A DNA stretch of 42,354 nt from Planctomycetota bacterium. GTDB lineage: Bacteria > Planctomycetota > B15-G4. The stretch spans positions 1-42,354 of the forward strand of contig JAJDER010000079.1 in the NCBI GenBank assembly GCA_029259725.1. The letters run 5' to 3'. Positions 30,411 through 40,847 of the stretch are shown here, one piece after another. Both the position numbers and the translations under genes were made by a program. A model generated the notes under the pieces. That model was not told where the DNA came from. It searched no databases and saw nothing but the letters and a program-made list of their open reading frames with translations. Numbering within the stretch: position 1 is the stretch's first letter; each line of letters opens with the position of its first letter.

Positions 30411-31586
30411 GTGTCCCGCTTGACCACCACGACCGTCGAACTCCGCATCCATCCGAGCCCGCACCCGTTCGTGCGCAAGGGGCTCGTGGTCCGTGCGCCC
30501 CCGGGCCTCGAGACCGGTGAGGTCGTCACGATCGTGGCCCCCGACGGTTCCATCGTGGGCGACGGCTTCTGGAACGGCCGCTCGGACATCGCCGTGCGGC
30601 GCCTGACCCGCGGCGACGTGCGCCTCGACCTGGAGGCGCTCACGCTGCTGCTCGAGCGCGCGGTGATCCTGCGCGAGCAGCTGGTCGGCCTCGAGCCCGA
30701 GATCACCCCGCATCGCCTCGTCCACGCCGAGGGCGACGGCCTCTCGGGCCTGGTCATCGACCGTTTCGGTGACGTGCTCGCGGTGGAACTCCACAGCGCC
30801 GGCTGGTTGGGCTGGATCGCCGAACTCCTGACCTGGCTCCACGCGCGGCTCGGGACACGGCACCACCGCGTGGAGATGTCGCCCCGCGTGGCGCGTCTGG
30901 AGGGCGTGGCGGCCATCCGTCAGGTGAGCAACGACTGTCCGCGCCGCATCAGGCTGCGCGAGCAGGACGTGCGCTTCGAGATCGATCTCGAGGTGGGCCA
31001 CAAGACCGGCTTCTTCTGCGACCAGCGCGACAACCGCAGTCAGCTGGTGGACTGGGTCGAAGGTCGCGACGTGCTCGACCTCTGCTGTCACACCGGCGGC
31101 TTCGCGGTCACCGCGGCGACGCTCGGCGCTCCGCGCTCGGTCACGGCCGTGGACCTGGACGAGACGGCACTCGCGCAGGCCAAGCGCAACGCGAACATCA
31201 ACCAGGTGCGGGTCTCGCTGGTGCACGCCGACGCCTTCGACTGGGCGCGGCAGGTCGGCAACAGCGGCCGGCGCTTCGGTGCGGTGGTGCTCGATCCCCC
31301 CAAGTTCATCCCGACGCGGAAGGACGAGAAGGAGGGCGAGGCGCGCTACCACGACCTCAACCGCCTGGCCCTCGGCCTGGTGGAGCCCGGCGGGCTGCTC
31401 GTGACCTGTTCCTGCTCGGGGATCCTCACCCGCGAGCGGCTGCGGGAGCTGATCACGACGGCCGCGCGCAAGGCGGGGCGCGACGTCGTGCTGCTGGCGG
31501 CCACCGGCACCGGCGCGGATCACCCCGTCGCGCTCGAGTGTCCCGAGAGCGAGTACCTCAAGGTGCTCTGGCTGCGGGTGCACTGA
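30411..31586 (+). CDS. Class I rRNA methyltransferase, RlmI-like
   Basis: A 391-residue protein with the RlmI layout: an N-terminal PUA domain (HPFVRKGLVVRAPPGLETGE), a middle domain with GDGLSGLVIDRFGDVLAVEL, and a C-terminal Rossmann-fold methyltransferase. SAM motif I is VLDLCCHTGGFAVTAA (about residue 222) and motif IV is LDPPKF (Asp295-Lys298). RlmI methylates C5 of a cytosine in 23S rRNA; the same layout also covers related enzymes, so the exact target is not certain. The start is unsure: GTG at 30411 is chosen, but TTG at 30420 or ATG at 30372 are in frame. A GCCGGC hairpin (31588-31602) follows the stop. Confidence 0.8.
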   Translation: MSRLTTTTVELRIHPSPHPFVRKGLVVRAPPGLETGEVVTIVAPDGSIVGDGFWNGRSDIAVRRLTRGDVRLDLEALTLLLERAVILREQLVGLEPEITPHRLVHAEGDGLSGLVIDRFGDVLAVELHSAGWLGWIAELLTWLHARLGTRHHRVEMSPRVARLEGVAAIRQVSNDCPRRIRLREQDVRFEIDLEVGHKTGFFCDQRDNRSQLVDWVEGRDVLDLCCHTGGFAVTAATLGAPRSVTAVDLDETALAQAKRNANINQVRVSLVHADAFDWARQVGNSGRRFGAVVLDPPKFIPTRKDEKEGEARYHDLNRLALGLVEPGGLLVTCSCSGILTRERLRELITTAARKAGRDVVLLAATGTGADHPVALECPESEYLKVLWLRVH

Positions 31587-31587
31587 G

Positions 31588-31602
31588 GCCGGCGTAGCCG
31601 GC
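31588..31602 (+). terminator. Hairpin after the RlmI-like gene
   Basis: GCCGGC (31588-31593) and GCCGGC (31597-31602) pair around GTA, beginning one base after the stop codon at 31586. No T-run follows, so its strength as a terminator is uncertain. Confidence 0.4.
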
Positions 31603-31644
31603 GCGCGGCGCGACTCACCGGCGCCGGCCACGCTCGGGATGTGG

Positions 31645-31650
31645 TAGACC
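31645..31650 (+). promoter_or_regulatory. Possible -10 element (GGTAGACC) of the peptidase operon
   Basis: TAGACC in the context TGGTAGACC lies 30 bases before the TTG start at 31681. It resembles the GGTAGACT sites at 9122-9129 and 40130-40137. Confidence 0.3.
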
Positions 31651-31680
31651 TCTCGTCCCTGGAGACCCGGAGGGTTCGAG

Positions 31681-32607
31681 TTGAGCGCTGGACCTGTCGT
31701 CGTCGTCCACGGCGGGGCGGGCTCGCTGGAGAGCGAGGCCGATCGCCGTCAGTATCTCGTCGGTGTCGCGGGCGCCTTGGACGCGGGGGTCGCGGCGCTG
31801 GCCGACGGCTGTGCGGCCGCGGTGCGAGCGGCCGTCGTGTTCATGGAAGCCCACACGATCATGAACGCCGGACGCGGGGCGGCCCTGGCGGCCGACGGCA
31901 CGGCGGCCCTCGACGCCGGTTTCATGGACGGTGCCACGCGGCGCTACGGCGGTGTCACGGGCGTGCGCCGCTGCATGCATCCGGTGTTGCTCGCCGCTCG
32001 CCTCGCGGACGAGGGCGACTTCGGACGCTTCCTCGGGCCCCCCGACGTGGACGCGCTGCCCGAGGAGTTCGGCGTGCCCGCCTGCCTGCCCGAAGAGCTG
32101 ATCACCGCGCGTGCGCGCGCCATCCTCGATCGTCGGCTGGCCGCGAAGGTCACGCCGGGCGCGGCGCCGTACCTCGACACGGTGGGGGCGGTGGCGCTCG
32201 ATGCAAACGGGCACGTCGCCGCGGCGGTCTCCACCGGCGGCATGAGCATGAAACGCGCCGGCCGCATCGGGGACTCGCCCGTCGTGGGCAGCGGGTTCTG
32301 GGCCGATGACGCCGTGGGCGCCTGCGTGACCACCGGCGTCGGTGAGGCCCTCGCGCGGATGGGGACGGCGCGGCGTTGCATGCAGCTCGTCGCCGACGGT
32401 CTGAGCGAGACGCCGGCCGCCGCCGCCGACCGCGCCCTCGACGAGCTGATCGAGTTCGACGGCGACGAGCGTGGCGCCTCGGGCCTGATCCTGGTCACAC
32501 GCGCGGGTGACGTCGTCCTCGACCACAACAGTCCCGAGATGTCCGGCGGCTGGGCGCGCCCGGACGGCACCCGTGACGTGACGCACCTCTGGCGGCGACC
32601 AGGATGA
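31681..32607 (+). CDS. Isoaspartyl peptidase / L-asparaginase (Ntn hydrolase)
   Basis: A 308-residue member of the Asparaginase_2 family, which removes isoaspartyl dipeptides formed in protein damage or hydrolyses asparagine. It starts VVVVHGGAGSLE, the conserved opening. The self-cleavage site is before Thr167 in YLDTVGAVALD, and that Thr becomes the nucleophile of the mature enzyme. VSTGGMSMKRAGRIGDSPVV and the later ACVTTGVGEA are the substrate-binding blocks. The start is TTG at 31681, with CGGAGGG about eight bases upstream; no ATG or GTG precedes the family start. The stop overlaps the next gene as ATGA (32604-32607). Confidence 0.9.
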   Translation: MSAGPVVVVHGGAGSLESEADRRQYLVGVAGALDAGVAALADGCAAAVRAAVVFMEAHTIMNAGRGAALAADGTAALDAGFMDGATRRYGGVTGVRRCMHPVLLAARLADEGDFGRFLGPPDVDALPEEFGVPACLPEELITARARAILDRRLAAKVTPGAAPYLDTVGAVALDANGHVAAAVSTGGMSMKRAGRIGDSPVVGSGFWADDAVGACVTTGVGEALARMGTARRCMQLVADGLSETPAAAADRALDELIEFDGDERGASGLILVTRAGDVVLDHNSPEMSGGWARPDGTRDVTHLWRRPG

Positions 32608-33434
32608 CGGGTTCGCCGCGACCGGTCACGCGCGCCGAGCTGCAGCGTCTGCAGGGCCTGACACGCGGTCGCGAGCGACGCGAGACGGGTTGCTGCCTGG
32701 TGGAAGGGGCGACGCTGCTCGGCGAGGCCCTCGCCGCGGGCTGCGTGCCCGAACTGGTCGCGGTCGAGGAGGCGCTGATCGAGGATCGCTCCGTGCGCGC
32801 GGCCCGGGCGGCCGGCGCCGAGGTCGTGACCATCGACGAGCGCTCGGCGGCGCGGGTCTCGGACCGCGAGCAGGCCCGCGGGCTGCTCGCGGTCGTGCCC
32901 GTGCCGGCGACGTGGGACGGCAGCTCGGGTGTTCCGGCGACCGGGCCGGTCCTGGTCGTCGCCCTGTGCGGGCTGCAGGACCCGGGCAACGTGGGGACCC
33001 TGCTGCGCTCGGCGCGGGCTTTCGGTGCCACGGCGGTCGTGACCATGGCCGGGACCGCGGATGCCTTCGGCCCCAAGGTCGTGCGCGCGTCCGCCGGTGC
33101 CGTGTTCGGCCTCGCGCTGCGCGCGGCGCAGGGGGCCGGTGGCGAGGTGGACCTGGGCGCCCTGGCGTCGGCCCACGAGCTGCAACCGGCGCGGGGCGTG
33201 CAGCCCGCGGCGCGGGATCGGCCCGCGCGGCCGGGTACGGCGGGCGCGGCCGCGACTCCTCCGCCGCGCTGCCTGCTCCTGCTCGGCCACGAGACTCGCG
33301 GCGTCCCCGAGCTGGCCGGGACCACGGCCGTGAGCGTGCGTCACGAGCCCGGTGTCGAGAGCCTGAACGTCGCCATGGCGGGGTCGATCCTGCTCTCACG
33401 CTGGTACGAGCAGCACATGGGGCCGGCGGCGTGA
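32604..33434 (+). CDS. TrmH/SpoU-family RNA 2'-O-methyltransferase
   Basis: A 276-residue SPOUT methyltransferase. The three family motifs are present: NVGTLLRSARAFG, LLGHETRG and ESLNVAMAGSILLSRW. The N-terminal substrate-binding part (about 1-105) includes VEGATLLGEAL. A Pro/Ala-rich stretch of about 30 residues (near 190-215) is an insert compared with typical members. It would methylate a ribose in rRNA or tRNA; the exact target cannot be read from sequence. It is coupled to both neighbours, by ATGA at its start and GTGA at its end (33431-33434). Confidence 0.88.
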   Translation: MTGSPRPVTRAELQRLQGLTRGRERRETGCCLVEGATLLGEALAAGCVPELVAVEEALIEDRSVRAARAAGAEVVTIDERSAARVSDREQARGLLAVVPVPATWDGSSGVPATGPVLVVALCGLQDPGNVGTLLRSARAFGATAVVTMAGTADAFGPKVVRASAGAVFGLALRAAQGAGGEVDLGALASAHELQPARGVQPAARDRPARPGTAGAAATPPPRCLLLLGHETRGVPELAGTTAVSVRHEPGVESLNVAMAGSILLSRWYEQHMGPAA

Positions 33435-33850
33435 CCCACGCCGGGCGGCCGCTCCTGCACATCGCGGCGGCGGTCATCGTGCGCGATGGGCGGGTGCTCG
33501 TGCAGACGCGGCCCGCCGGAACGCACTACGCCGGCTTCTGGGAGTTCCCCGGTGGCAAGCGCGAGGCGAACGAGGAACCGGCGGCCTGCGCCGTGCGCGA
33601 GTGCGCCGAGGAGCTGGGCCTGGCCGTCGAGGCGGCCGAGGTGTTCGAGGTCGTGGAGTGGGACTACGAGGTGCGCCTCGTCCAGGTGACCTTCGTGCGC
33701 TGCCGGGTGGTGGGGGACGCCGAACCCGAGCCGCAGGACGGCCAGCGCGTGCGCTGGGCCGATGTGGACGACCTCGAGCGTCTGACCTTCCTGCCGGCCA
33801 ACGCGAGCGTGCTGCGTCGCCTGGCCGCGGAACTGCGCGCGCCGACCTGA
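33431..33850 (+). CDS. MutT-type Nudix hydrolase
   Basis: A 139-residue Nudix protein. The box is complete: Gly42, Glu48, Arg56-Glu57, Glu60-Glu61 and Gly63, in the order GX5EX7REX2EEXG. GFWEFPGGK and the length match MutT, which destroys 8-oxo-dGTP, although other substrates are possible. The start is GTG at 33431, whose last two bases share the stop of the upstream gene (GTGA). It is the last gene of a three-gene coupled operon and converges with the repeat-protein gene, 32 bases away. Confidence 0.85.
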   Translation: MTHAGRPLLHIAAAVIVRDGRVLVQTRPAGTHYAGFWEFPGGKREANEEPAACAVRECAEELGLAVEAAEVFEVVEWDYEVRLVQVTFVRCRVVGDAEPEPQDGQRVRWADVDDLERLTFLPANASVLRRLAAELRAPT

Positions 33851-33882
33851 GTCGCGCGGTCAGAAGCAGCCCTGGCCCCGGC

Positions 33883-35907
33883 TCAACCCTCGTTGTTCTG
33901 GAGCACGAGCAGGATGCCCTCGGTCTGCTGCCCCTCGGAGACGTAGATCTCCTTCTGCGACTTCTGCGCGTACACCAGCCGCATGAAGGGATGCACGACC
34001 TTGCCGCCCACCTTCTCTGGGTTCAGCGTGAGCGTGTAGTTCCCGGCGCGCAGGTTCTCGAAGCGGAAGGTGCCGTCCCTGTCGGTGGTCAGCGCCTCCA
34101 GGAACCCGGTGCCCTTCTGGCTGACCTGCACCTTGGTGAAGGCCAGCGCCTCCTGGTTGATGTCCAGCGCCTTGCCCGCGATGACCGCGCCCGGAGGCAG
34201 GGTGACGTCGAACTCGGCATTGCCACCGTTGGCGTCATCACGGATGACGACGTCGTTGATCGCCTTGGGTGCCGAGTTGCCGTGCGTCACGGCCACCTGG
34301 TAGGTGCCCGGCGGGATCAGGTCCAGCTTGTACCGACCCTCGCCGTCGGTCGTCACCTCACGCACCCGCTCGCCGCTCGGTGCCAGGGCGCCGAACAGGG
34401 CACCGATGGACGTCTCGACGTGGTTGTTCAGGTTCAGGCTGACCGATGCCCCCGCGGCCGGGTCGGTGATGTGGTCGAAGACCCGACCGCGCAGCGTGCC
34501 GCCCATGCCCATCTCGATGCGCAGCTGCGGCGTCTGGTCCGCCGCCTCGCGGGTGATCGTGAACGGTTCGCTGCGGGCGTCGGCCCAGCCCTTCGCGCGC
34601 GCTTCGAGCATGTAGCTGCCCGGCTCGATGTCGTCGAAGAGGAAGTAGCCGGCGGGGTCGTCCAGCTCCTTGCGCTGGTTCAAGTAGCTGGGATCGCGCT
34701 GCGCATGATGCCGCATGAGCATCAGCTCACCGTCGGCCACGGGCTGCCCGGCCACGGTCGTGACCCAGCCCTCGACCTGTCCCCGCTTGTACATCGTGAC
34801 CAGGATCGTGCCGGCGGTGATGTGGATCCGCGGCCGCGTCACGTCGGAGTAGCCCGCGCAGGTGACGCGCAGCTGGTAGTAGTTATCGCCCATGCCGTCG
34901 AGCAGGTAGTACCCGTTGGCATCGCTGATCGCGACGGCGCTACCCTGGTACTCCTTGGTCAGTGAGGTCGCTTCGAGACGGGCGCCCTCGACGGGGTTGC
35001 CGTCGCCGTCGACGACTCGGCCCTCGAGCGCCTTTCCGCGGTTGAGTTCGAAGGCCATGGTCTCGTCCTTGGCCTGGCCCTCCAGCGCGTTGCTGACGGT
35101 GCGCGACTGGCTCTCGTAGCCCTCCGACGTCACGCGCACCTTGTAGCTGGTCCCCGAGACGTGTTCGAAGGCGAAGCTGCCCGCGCCGTCGGTGAAGACG
35201 ACCTTCCAGGGGCGGTGATCCTCGGGCTTCTTGAACACGGTCTCGAGCGTGTCGAACATCTCCACGCGCGCGCCCGGGATCGGCCCGCTGTTCACTTCGA
35301 CCACGGTGCCCTGCACCGTCGCGCCCTTGAGCATGGTCAGCGTGACCCCGCTCGTCTCGACGTTCTTGCGCACGCGGAAGTGGGGTGACTCGCTCTTGGC
35401 GTAGAGTTCGTGTTCACCCACGAGCAGGTAGGCCTTCTTGCGCGGGATGTCGGCGAGGGTGAAGTTCCCCGCGGCGTCGGAGTAGGTCTCGGTATCGACG
35501 CGCTTGCGCGTCCCGGGGAAGTTCCCGCCGATCAGCGCGTTCTCGCTCTGGAAGATCGTGATGCGCACGTCGGGGACCGGCTCGCCGAGCTGGTTCACGA
35601 CCATGCCGCTCACGCTGCCCACCGGCCCGAAGGCGGAGGAGGCGACCAGGGGGGTGCTCTCGGGCTGGCTGAGCACGGGAACCTTGATGGACTCGGCTGC
35701 ACCCGTCTCGGGTGCCGCGACGACATCGTCGAAGCGCTCCATGGGGCCATCCTCGACCCGGTTCAGCGAGGTGCTCGGCTCGGGACCCGAGGATCCCGGG
35801 CCGTCCTCGCCCAACATCAACCAGACCATGCCCAGGAGTCCGAGCAGGGCGACGGAGGTGACAAGCACGACGAGCGGGGTGTTTGACCCCTTCCGCGACG
35901 ATCTCAT
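33883..35907 (-). CDS. Anchored multi-repeat carboxypeptidase-regulatory-like protein
   Basis: A 674-residue exported protein. A basic start (MRSSRKGSN) and one hydrophobic helix (TPLVVLVTSVALLGLLGMVW) make a signal anchor. A Ser/Pro/Glu-rich linker follows to about residue 100. Then come about six beta-sandwich repeats with the motif G-x-V-x-D-x-x-G-x-P-V-x-G-A and a later D-G-x-G-x-F/Y. Examples are GSVSGMVVNQLGEPVPDVRI, LEGRVVDGDGNPVEGARLEA and LRGRVFDHITDPAAGASVSL. No enzyme motif is seen. It probably works as a surface or periplasmic binding or structural protein. The ATG at 35907 is chosen because the anchor follows; the frame is open much further but reads as non-coding. Confidence 0.8.
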   Translation of the reverse strand: MRSSRKGSNTPLVVLVTSVALLGLLGMVWLMLGEDGPGSSGPEPSTSLNRVEDGPMERFDDVVAAPETGAAESIKVPVLSQPESTPLVASSAFGPVGSVSGMVVNQLGEPVPDVRITIFQSENALIGGNFPGTRKRVDTETYSDAAGNFTLADIPRKKAYLLVGEHELYAKSESPHFRVRKNVETSGVTLTMLKGATVQGTVVEVNSGPIPGARVEMFDTLETVFKKPEDHRPWKVVFTDGAGSFAFEHVSGTSYKVRVTSEGYESQSRTVSNALEGQAKDETMAFELNRGKALEGRVVDGDGNPVEGARLEATSLTKEYQGSAVAISDANGYYLLDGMGDNYYQLRVTCAGYSDVTRPRIHITAGTILVTMYKRGQVEGWVTTVAGQPVADGELMLMRHHAQRDPSYLNQRKELDDPAGYFLFDDIEPGSYMLEARAKGWADARSEPFTITREAADQTPQLRIEMGMGGTLRGRVFDHITDPAAGASVSLNLNNHVETSIGALFGALAPSGERVREVTTDGEGRYKLDLIPPGTYQVAVTHGNSAPKAINDVVIRDDANGGNAEFDVTLPPGAVIAGKALDINQEALAFTKVQVSQKGTGFLEALTTDRDGTFRFENLRAGNYTLTLNPEKVGGKVVHPFMRLVYAQKSQKEIYVSEGQQTEGILLVLQNNEG

Positions 35908-35977
35908 GGGCCTTGGACGATGGCGGGGTCCCCGTCTTCCCGGGAGCCCGCGGGGGGACGCTGGAGAGGAAGCGGAC

Positions 35978-35983
35978 ATCGTA
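35978..35983 (-). promoter_or_regulatory. Possible -10 element of the repeat-protein gene
   Basis: On the minus strand TACGAT stands 70 bases before the start at 35907; TTCCCG lies 18 bases further upstream (36002-36007). The same hexamer pair in similar spacing stands before the gene at 24188. Confidence 0.3.
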
Positions 35984-36085
35984 GCCCACCGGGTCGGACG
36001 GCGGGAACACCGTGGGGGCGGGTCCCGTCCAGCACCCCTTCGGCGCCCGTCGGCCCCCGTCTGTAGGCGGCTTCCTGACCCCGGA

Positions 36086-36103
36086 CCCGCCGGCCCTGGC
36101 GGG
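36086..36103 (-). terminator. GC hairpin after the pseudouridine synthase gene
   Basis: 36086-36091 (CCCGCC) pairs with 36098-36103 (GGCGGG) around a 6-base loop, five bases beyond the stop at 36108 on the minus strand. No T-run is present. The rest of the 200-base gap to 35908 shows no gene. Confidence 0.4.
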
Positions 36104-36107
36104 GGGC

Positions 36108-36800
36108 TCAGCGCTTCGGATTGCGGGCGTCCAGGGCAGCCTGCATGTCGGCCGGCAGCGGCGCCTCGACGCGGAGCTCGCGGCCGGTGACCGGGTGCTC
36201 GAAGGTGAGGCGCGAGGCATGCAGCAGGGCCCGGCGCGGCCGCTCCCCCGGCGAGCCGGAGTCCGTCCCGGGCCCGGTCCCGGACTTCGGCCGCCGCCCG
36301 AACTTGCGGTCTCCGAGCACCGGGTGCCCGATGTGGGCCAGGTGCAGCCGGATCTGGTTGTGTCGACCGGTCTCGATGTCCAGCCGGACCAGCGCCGCGC
36401 GCTCCAGCGGCCGCTCCACGGTGTAGTGGGTGACGGCGCGCCGGCCGCCGCGCTCCACCCGCGCCGTCTTGCCCAGATCCTTGATCGGCACGTCGATGGT
36501 GGCGCGGGGTGGGCGCGGGATGCCTTCCACCAGCGCGAGGTACTCCTTGGTGACGGCGTGTCGCTTGAAGAGGCTCTCGAGCGCCGCGCGGTGTCGCTTG
36601 TCGAGGCACAGCAGCAGCACACCGCTGGTCTCGCGATCCAGGCGGTGGACCGGTGCGACGGCGTGGCCGTCCCGGCGCAGGTCGTCGAGCACGCAGCGCT
36701 CGCTTCCATCGTGTCCGACGGTGAGTACTCCGGCCGCCTTGTCGACGATGAGGAGTGTCTCGTCCTCGTACAGCACGGTGTACGTCGCGTCGCGATCCAC
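36108..36800 (-). CDS. RluA-family pseudouridine synthase
   Basis: A 230-residue pseudouridine synthase of the RluA/RluC/RluD group. The catalytic Asp55 is in VHRLDRETSGVLLL. VTKEYLALVEG and TGRHNQIRLHLAHIGHPVLG are the further family motifs. There is no S4 domain, so it resembles the short RluA form. It converts a uridine in rRNA or tRNA; the site is unknown. A Gly/Pro-rich insert of about 20 residues (near 180-200) interrupts the segment after KFG. The start is GTG at 36800, with GAGG just upstream. The msrP remnant ends four bases before it on the same strand. Confidence 0.88.
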   Translation of the reverse strand: MDRDATYTVLYEDETLLIVDKAAGVLTVGHDGSERCVLDDLRRDGHAVAPVHRLDRETSGVLLLCLDKRHRAALESLFKRHAVTKEYLALVEGIPRPPRATIDVPIKDLGKTARVERGGRRAVTHYTVERPLERAALVRLDIETGRHNQIRLHLAHIGHPVLGDRKFGRRPKSGTGPGTDSGSPGERPRRALLHASRLTFEHPVTGRELRVEAPLPADMQAALDARNPKR

Positions 36801-36804
36801 GACC

Positions 36805-37287
36805 TCAAGCGTACAGATGCGCGACCTGTTCGCCGTAGCCGTTGTAGAGCCGGGTCGGCATCGGATCCTGGCGACCCTTCTCGATCAGCCGCTCGCTGGC
36901 CTGGCTCCAGCGCGGCGGAAGCGATCGTCGCGCTGCTCCTGCTCGAAGCCCGTGAGCAGGTCGTCGATGTCGAAGGTCACCGGCTGCTGGACCAGGCCCG
37001 AGACCTCGACGGTCCACGGGCGCGTAGGGCGGCACGGCGCCAGGGTCCTCGCCGCGGGCCAGGGTGCGCACGGGGGGCTCGCCGTCGTCGTCGGGGTCCC
37101 GACCGCCGGAAGCAGCGTTCTTCCGGGCGGCGCTCGCCGGCTGGCAACCGATCGAGGCGGCGGCGAGGCTCGAGAGCTCCAGGAAGCCCATGGCGCGCAG
37201 GATCTGGCGGCGCGTGGCCCAGGTGGTCTCGTCGGTGAGGGGGCCGGAGACCGACTCCCAGCTGCGGGGGACGCGGGCGGAAGCCAT
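36805..37287 (-). pseudogene. msrP: msrP (yedY) remnant with frameshift and internal deletion
   Basis: MsrP is the molybdopterin-containing periplasmic methionine-sulfoxide reductase. The N-terminus is recognisable (SWESVSGPLTDETTWATRRQ then ILRAMGF, with the twin-arginine signal). A later segment, RPWTVEVSGLVQQPVTFDID then DLLTGFEQEQR, is read in another frame, so a frameshift lies near 37015-37040. The C-terminus (PRWSQASERLIEKGRQDPMP then TRLYNGYGEQVAHLY) is back in the first frame. Everything between EQEQR and PRWSQ is missing at about 36925, including the Moco-ligating Cys region. An open frame of 160 codons survives across the remnant, but the product could not work. I see no msrQ partner. 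Confidence 0.82.
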
Positions 37288-37352
37288 GCAGACTCCTCGG
37301 GACGGGGCCGGTGGTCGCGGCAGGCAGCGTGTGCGATTCCGGCTTCCGCCCG

Positions 37353-37358
37353 AGGATA
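37353..37358 (-). promoter_or_regulatory. Possible old promoter of the msrP remnant
   Basis: TATCCT on the minus strand, 65 bases upstream of the remnant's start, in the same CGTATCCTC context as at 3884-3892. Confidence 0.25.
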
Positions 37359-37381
37359 CGTCCCCAGGACGCCGACGCGGA

Positions 37382-39931
<2,550 letters not shown>

Positions 39932-39971
39932 CGGGGGACCTCCGGGCGGAAGGGGAGTCACCCGTCGGAAG

Positions 39972-39988
39972 TGCAAGCCGCGTGCCAA
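39972..39988 (-). promoter_or_regulatory. Sigma-54-type (-24/-12) promoter of clpB
   Basis: On the minus strand the sequence TTGGCACGCGGCTTGCA matches the sigma-54 consensus YTGGCACG-N4-TTGCW at every position. The -24 GG and -12 GC are exactly 10 bases apart. Transcription would start near 39961, giving a leader of about 30 bases with the GGAGG site of clpB. Activator sites were not identified. clpB is more often under heat-shock control elsewhere. Confidence 0.7.
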
Positions 39989-40131
39989 TCGGCGGTCTCG
40001 CGCGGAGGCGGCGGGACGCGGCCCCAGGGCCGGTTCTCCGCAGCTGCCCACAACCTCTCAACAGGTGGGACTGTCGATGTGGCCAGGCGGGCTGCCTAAA
40101 TGGCGGTACGTGCTTCCCGCCATGCGGCCGG

Positions 40132-40137
40132 TAGACT
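40132..40137 (+). promoter_or_regulatory. Possible -10 element (GGTAGACT) of the cyclodeaminase-like gene
   Basis: TAGACT in the context CCGGTAGACT lies 63 bases before the ATG at 40201. The 269-base divergent gap 39932-40200 holds this site, the clpB promoter and no gene. Confidence 0.3.
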
Positions 40138-40200
40138 CCGCGCCGATCGGCCCTGGCACCCGCCTCGCGGCCTCGTCCTCCTCGCCTTGCGGATCCCCTC

Positions 40201-40830
40201 ATGCTGGTCGAAGCCACCCTGACCGACTTCGCCGCGGCGTCGGCGTCGAGAGAGCCCACTCCCGGCGGCGGGTCGGTGGCCGCCTACGTCGGCGCGCTGG
40301 GGGCGGCGCTGGGGGCCATGGCCGCCCGCTTCACCGAGGGCCGCAAGGGCTTCGAGCACCACGCCGATGCGCTCGCCAGCGAGATCAACCGTCTCGACGC
40401 CCTCCGCGAGGAACTGCTCGAGCTCGTGGATCTCGACGCGGCCGCCTACGCAGGCGTGGGTGCCGCCTACGGCCTCCCGAAGTCCACCGCTGACGAGCAG
40501 GCCACGCGCCGTGAAGCGATCCAGGCCGCCCTGCGCGCCTCGATGCAGGCGCCGCTGCGCACCTGCCGTGTGGCCGTCGAGGGGCTCACCGTGCTCGACG
40601 CGCTGGCCGGCCACTGCAACCCGAACCTGTTCAGCGACGTCGTCGTCGGCGCGCACGACCTCGGCGCGTCGTACCGCAGTGCCTGGGTCAACGTGCTGAT
40701 CAACCTCGCGTCCCTCGAGGACACCGAGCTGGTCGAGACCGTCCGAGCCGAGGGAGCGACTCTCGTCGGGCTCGTCGACGCCATCGAAGCGCGCATCGCC
40801 GAGGCGTTCCTGACGTCGCTGCAGCGCTGA
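40201..40830 (+). CDS. Formiminotransferase-cyclodeaminase-like protein (FchA/FTCD_C)
   Basis: A 209-residue all-helical protein of the cyclodeaminase family, which releases ammonia from 5-formimino-tetrahydrofolate to give 5,10-methenyl-THF. The opening [20 protein letters not shown] with AMAARFT is the family signature. [16 protein letters not shown], the [13 protein letters not shown] block and [10 protein letters not shown] also fit. No formiminotransferase or histidine-degradation gene is nearby, so the natural substrate here is uncertain. The ATG at 40201 directly precedes the family start. The next gene follows after 17 bases. Confidence 0.82.
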   Translation: MLVEATLTDFAAASASREPTPGGGSVAAYVGALGAALGAMAARFTEGRKGFEHHADALASEINRLDALREELLELVDLDAAAYAGVGAAYGLPKSTADEQATRREAIQAALRASMQAPLRTCRVAVEGLTVLDALAGHCNPNLFSDVVVGAHDLGASYRSAWVNVLINLASLEDTELVETVRAEGATLVGLVDAIEARIAEAFLTSLQR

Positions 40831-40847
40831 TCGGGAGGCGCCGGTCC

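Noticed and set aside
40153-40169. A second sigma-54 promoter (CTGGCACC-CGCC-TCGC) for the cyclodeaminase-like gene
   Set aside because: GG and GC are correctly spaced, but the -12 element is TCGC instead of TTGC and the -24 ends CC. In GC-rich DNA this can arise by chance, so it is not listed as a feature.
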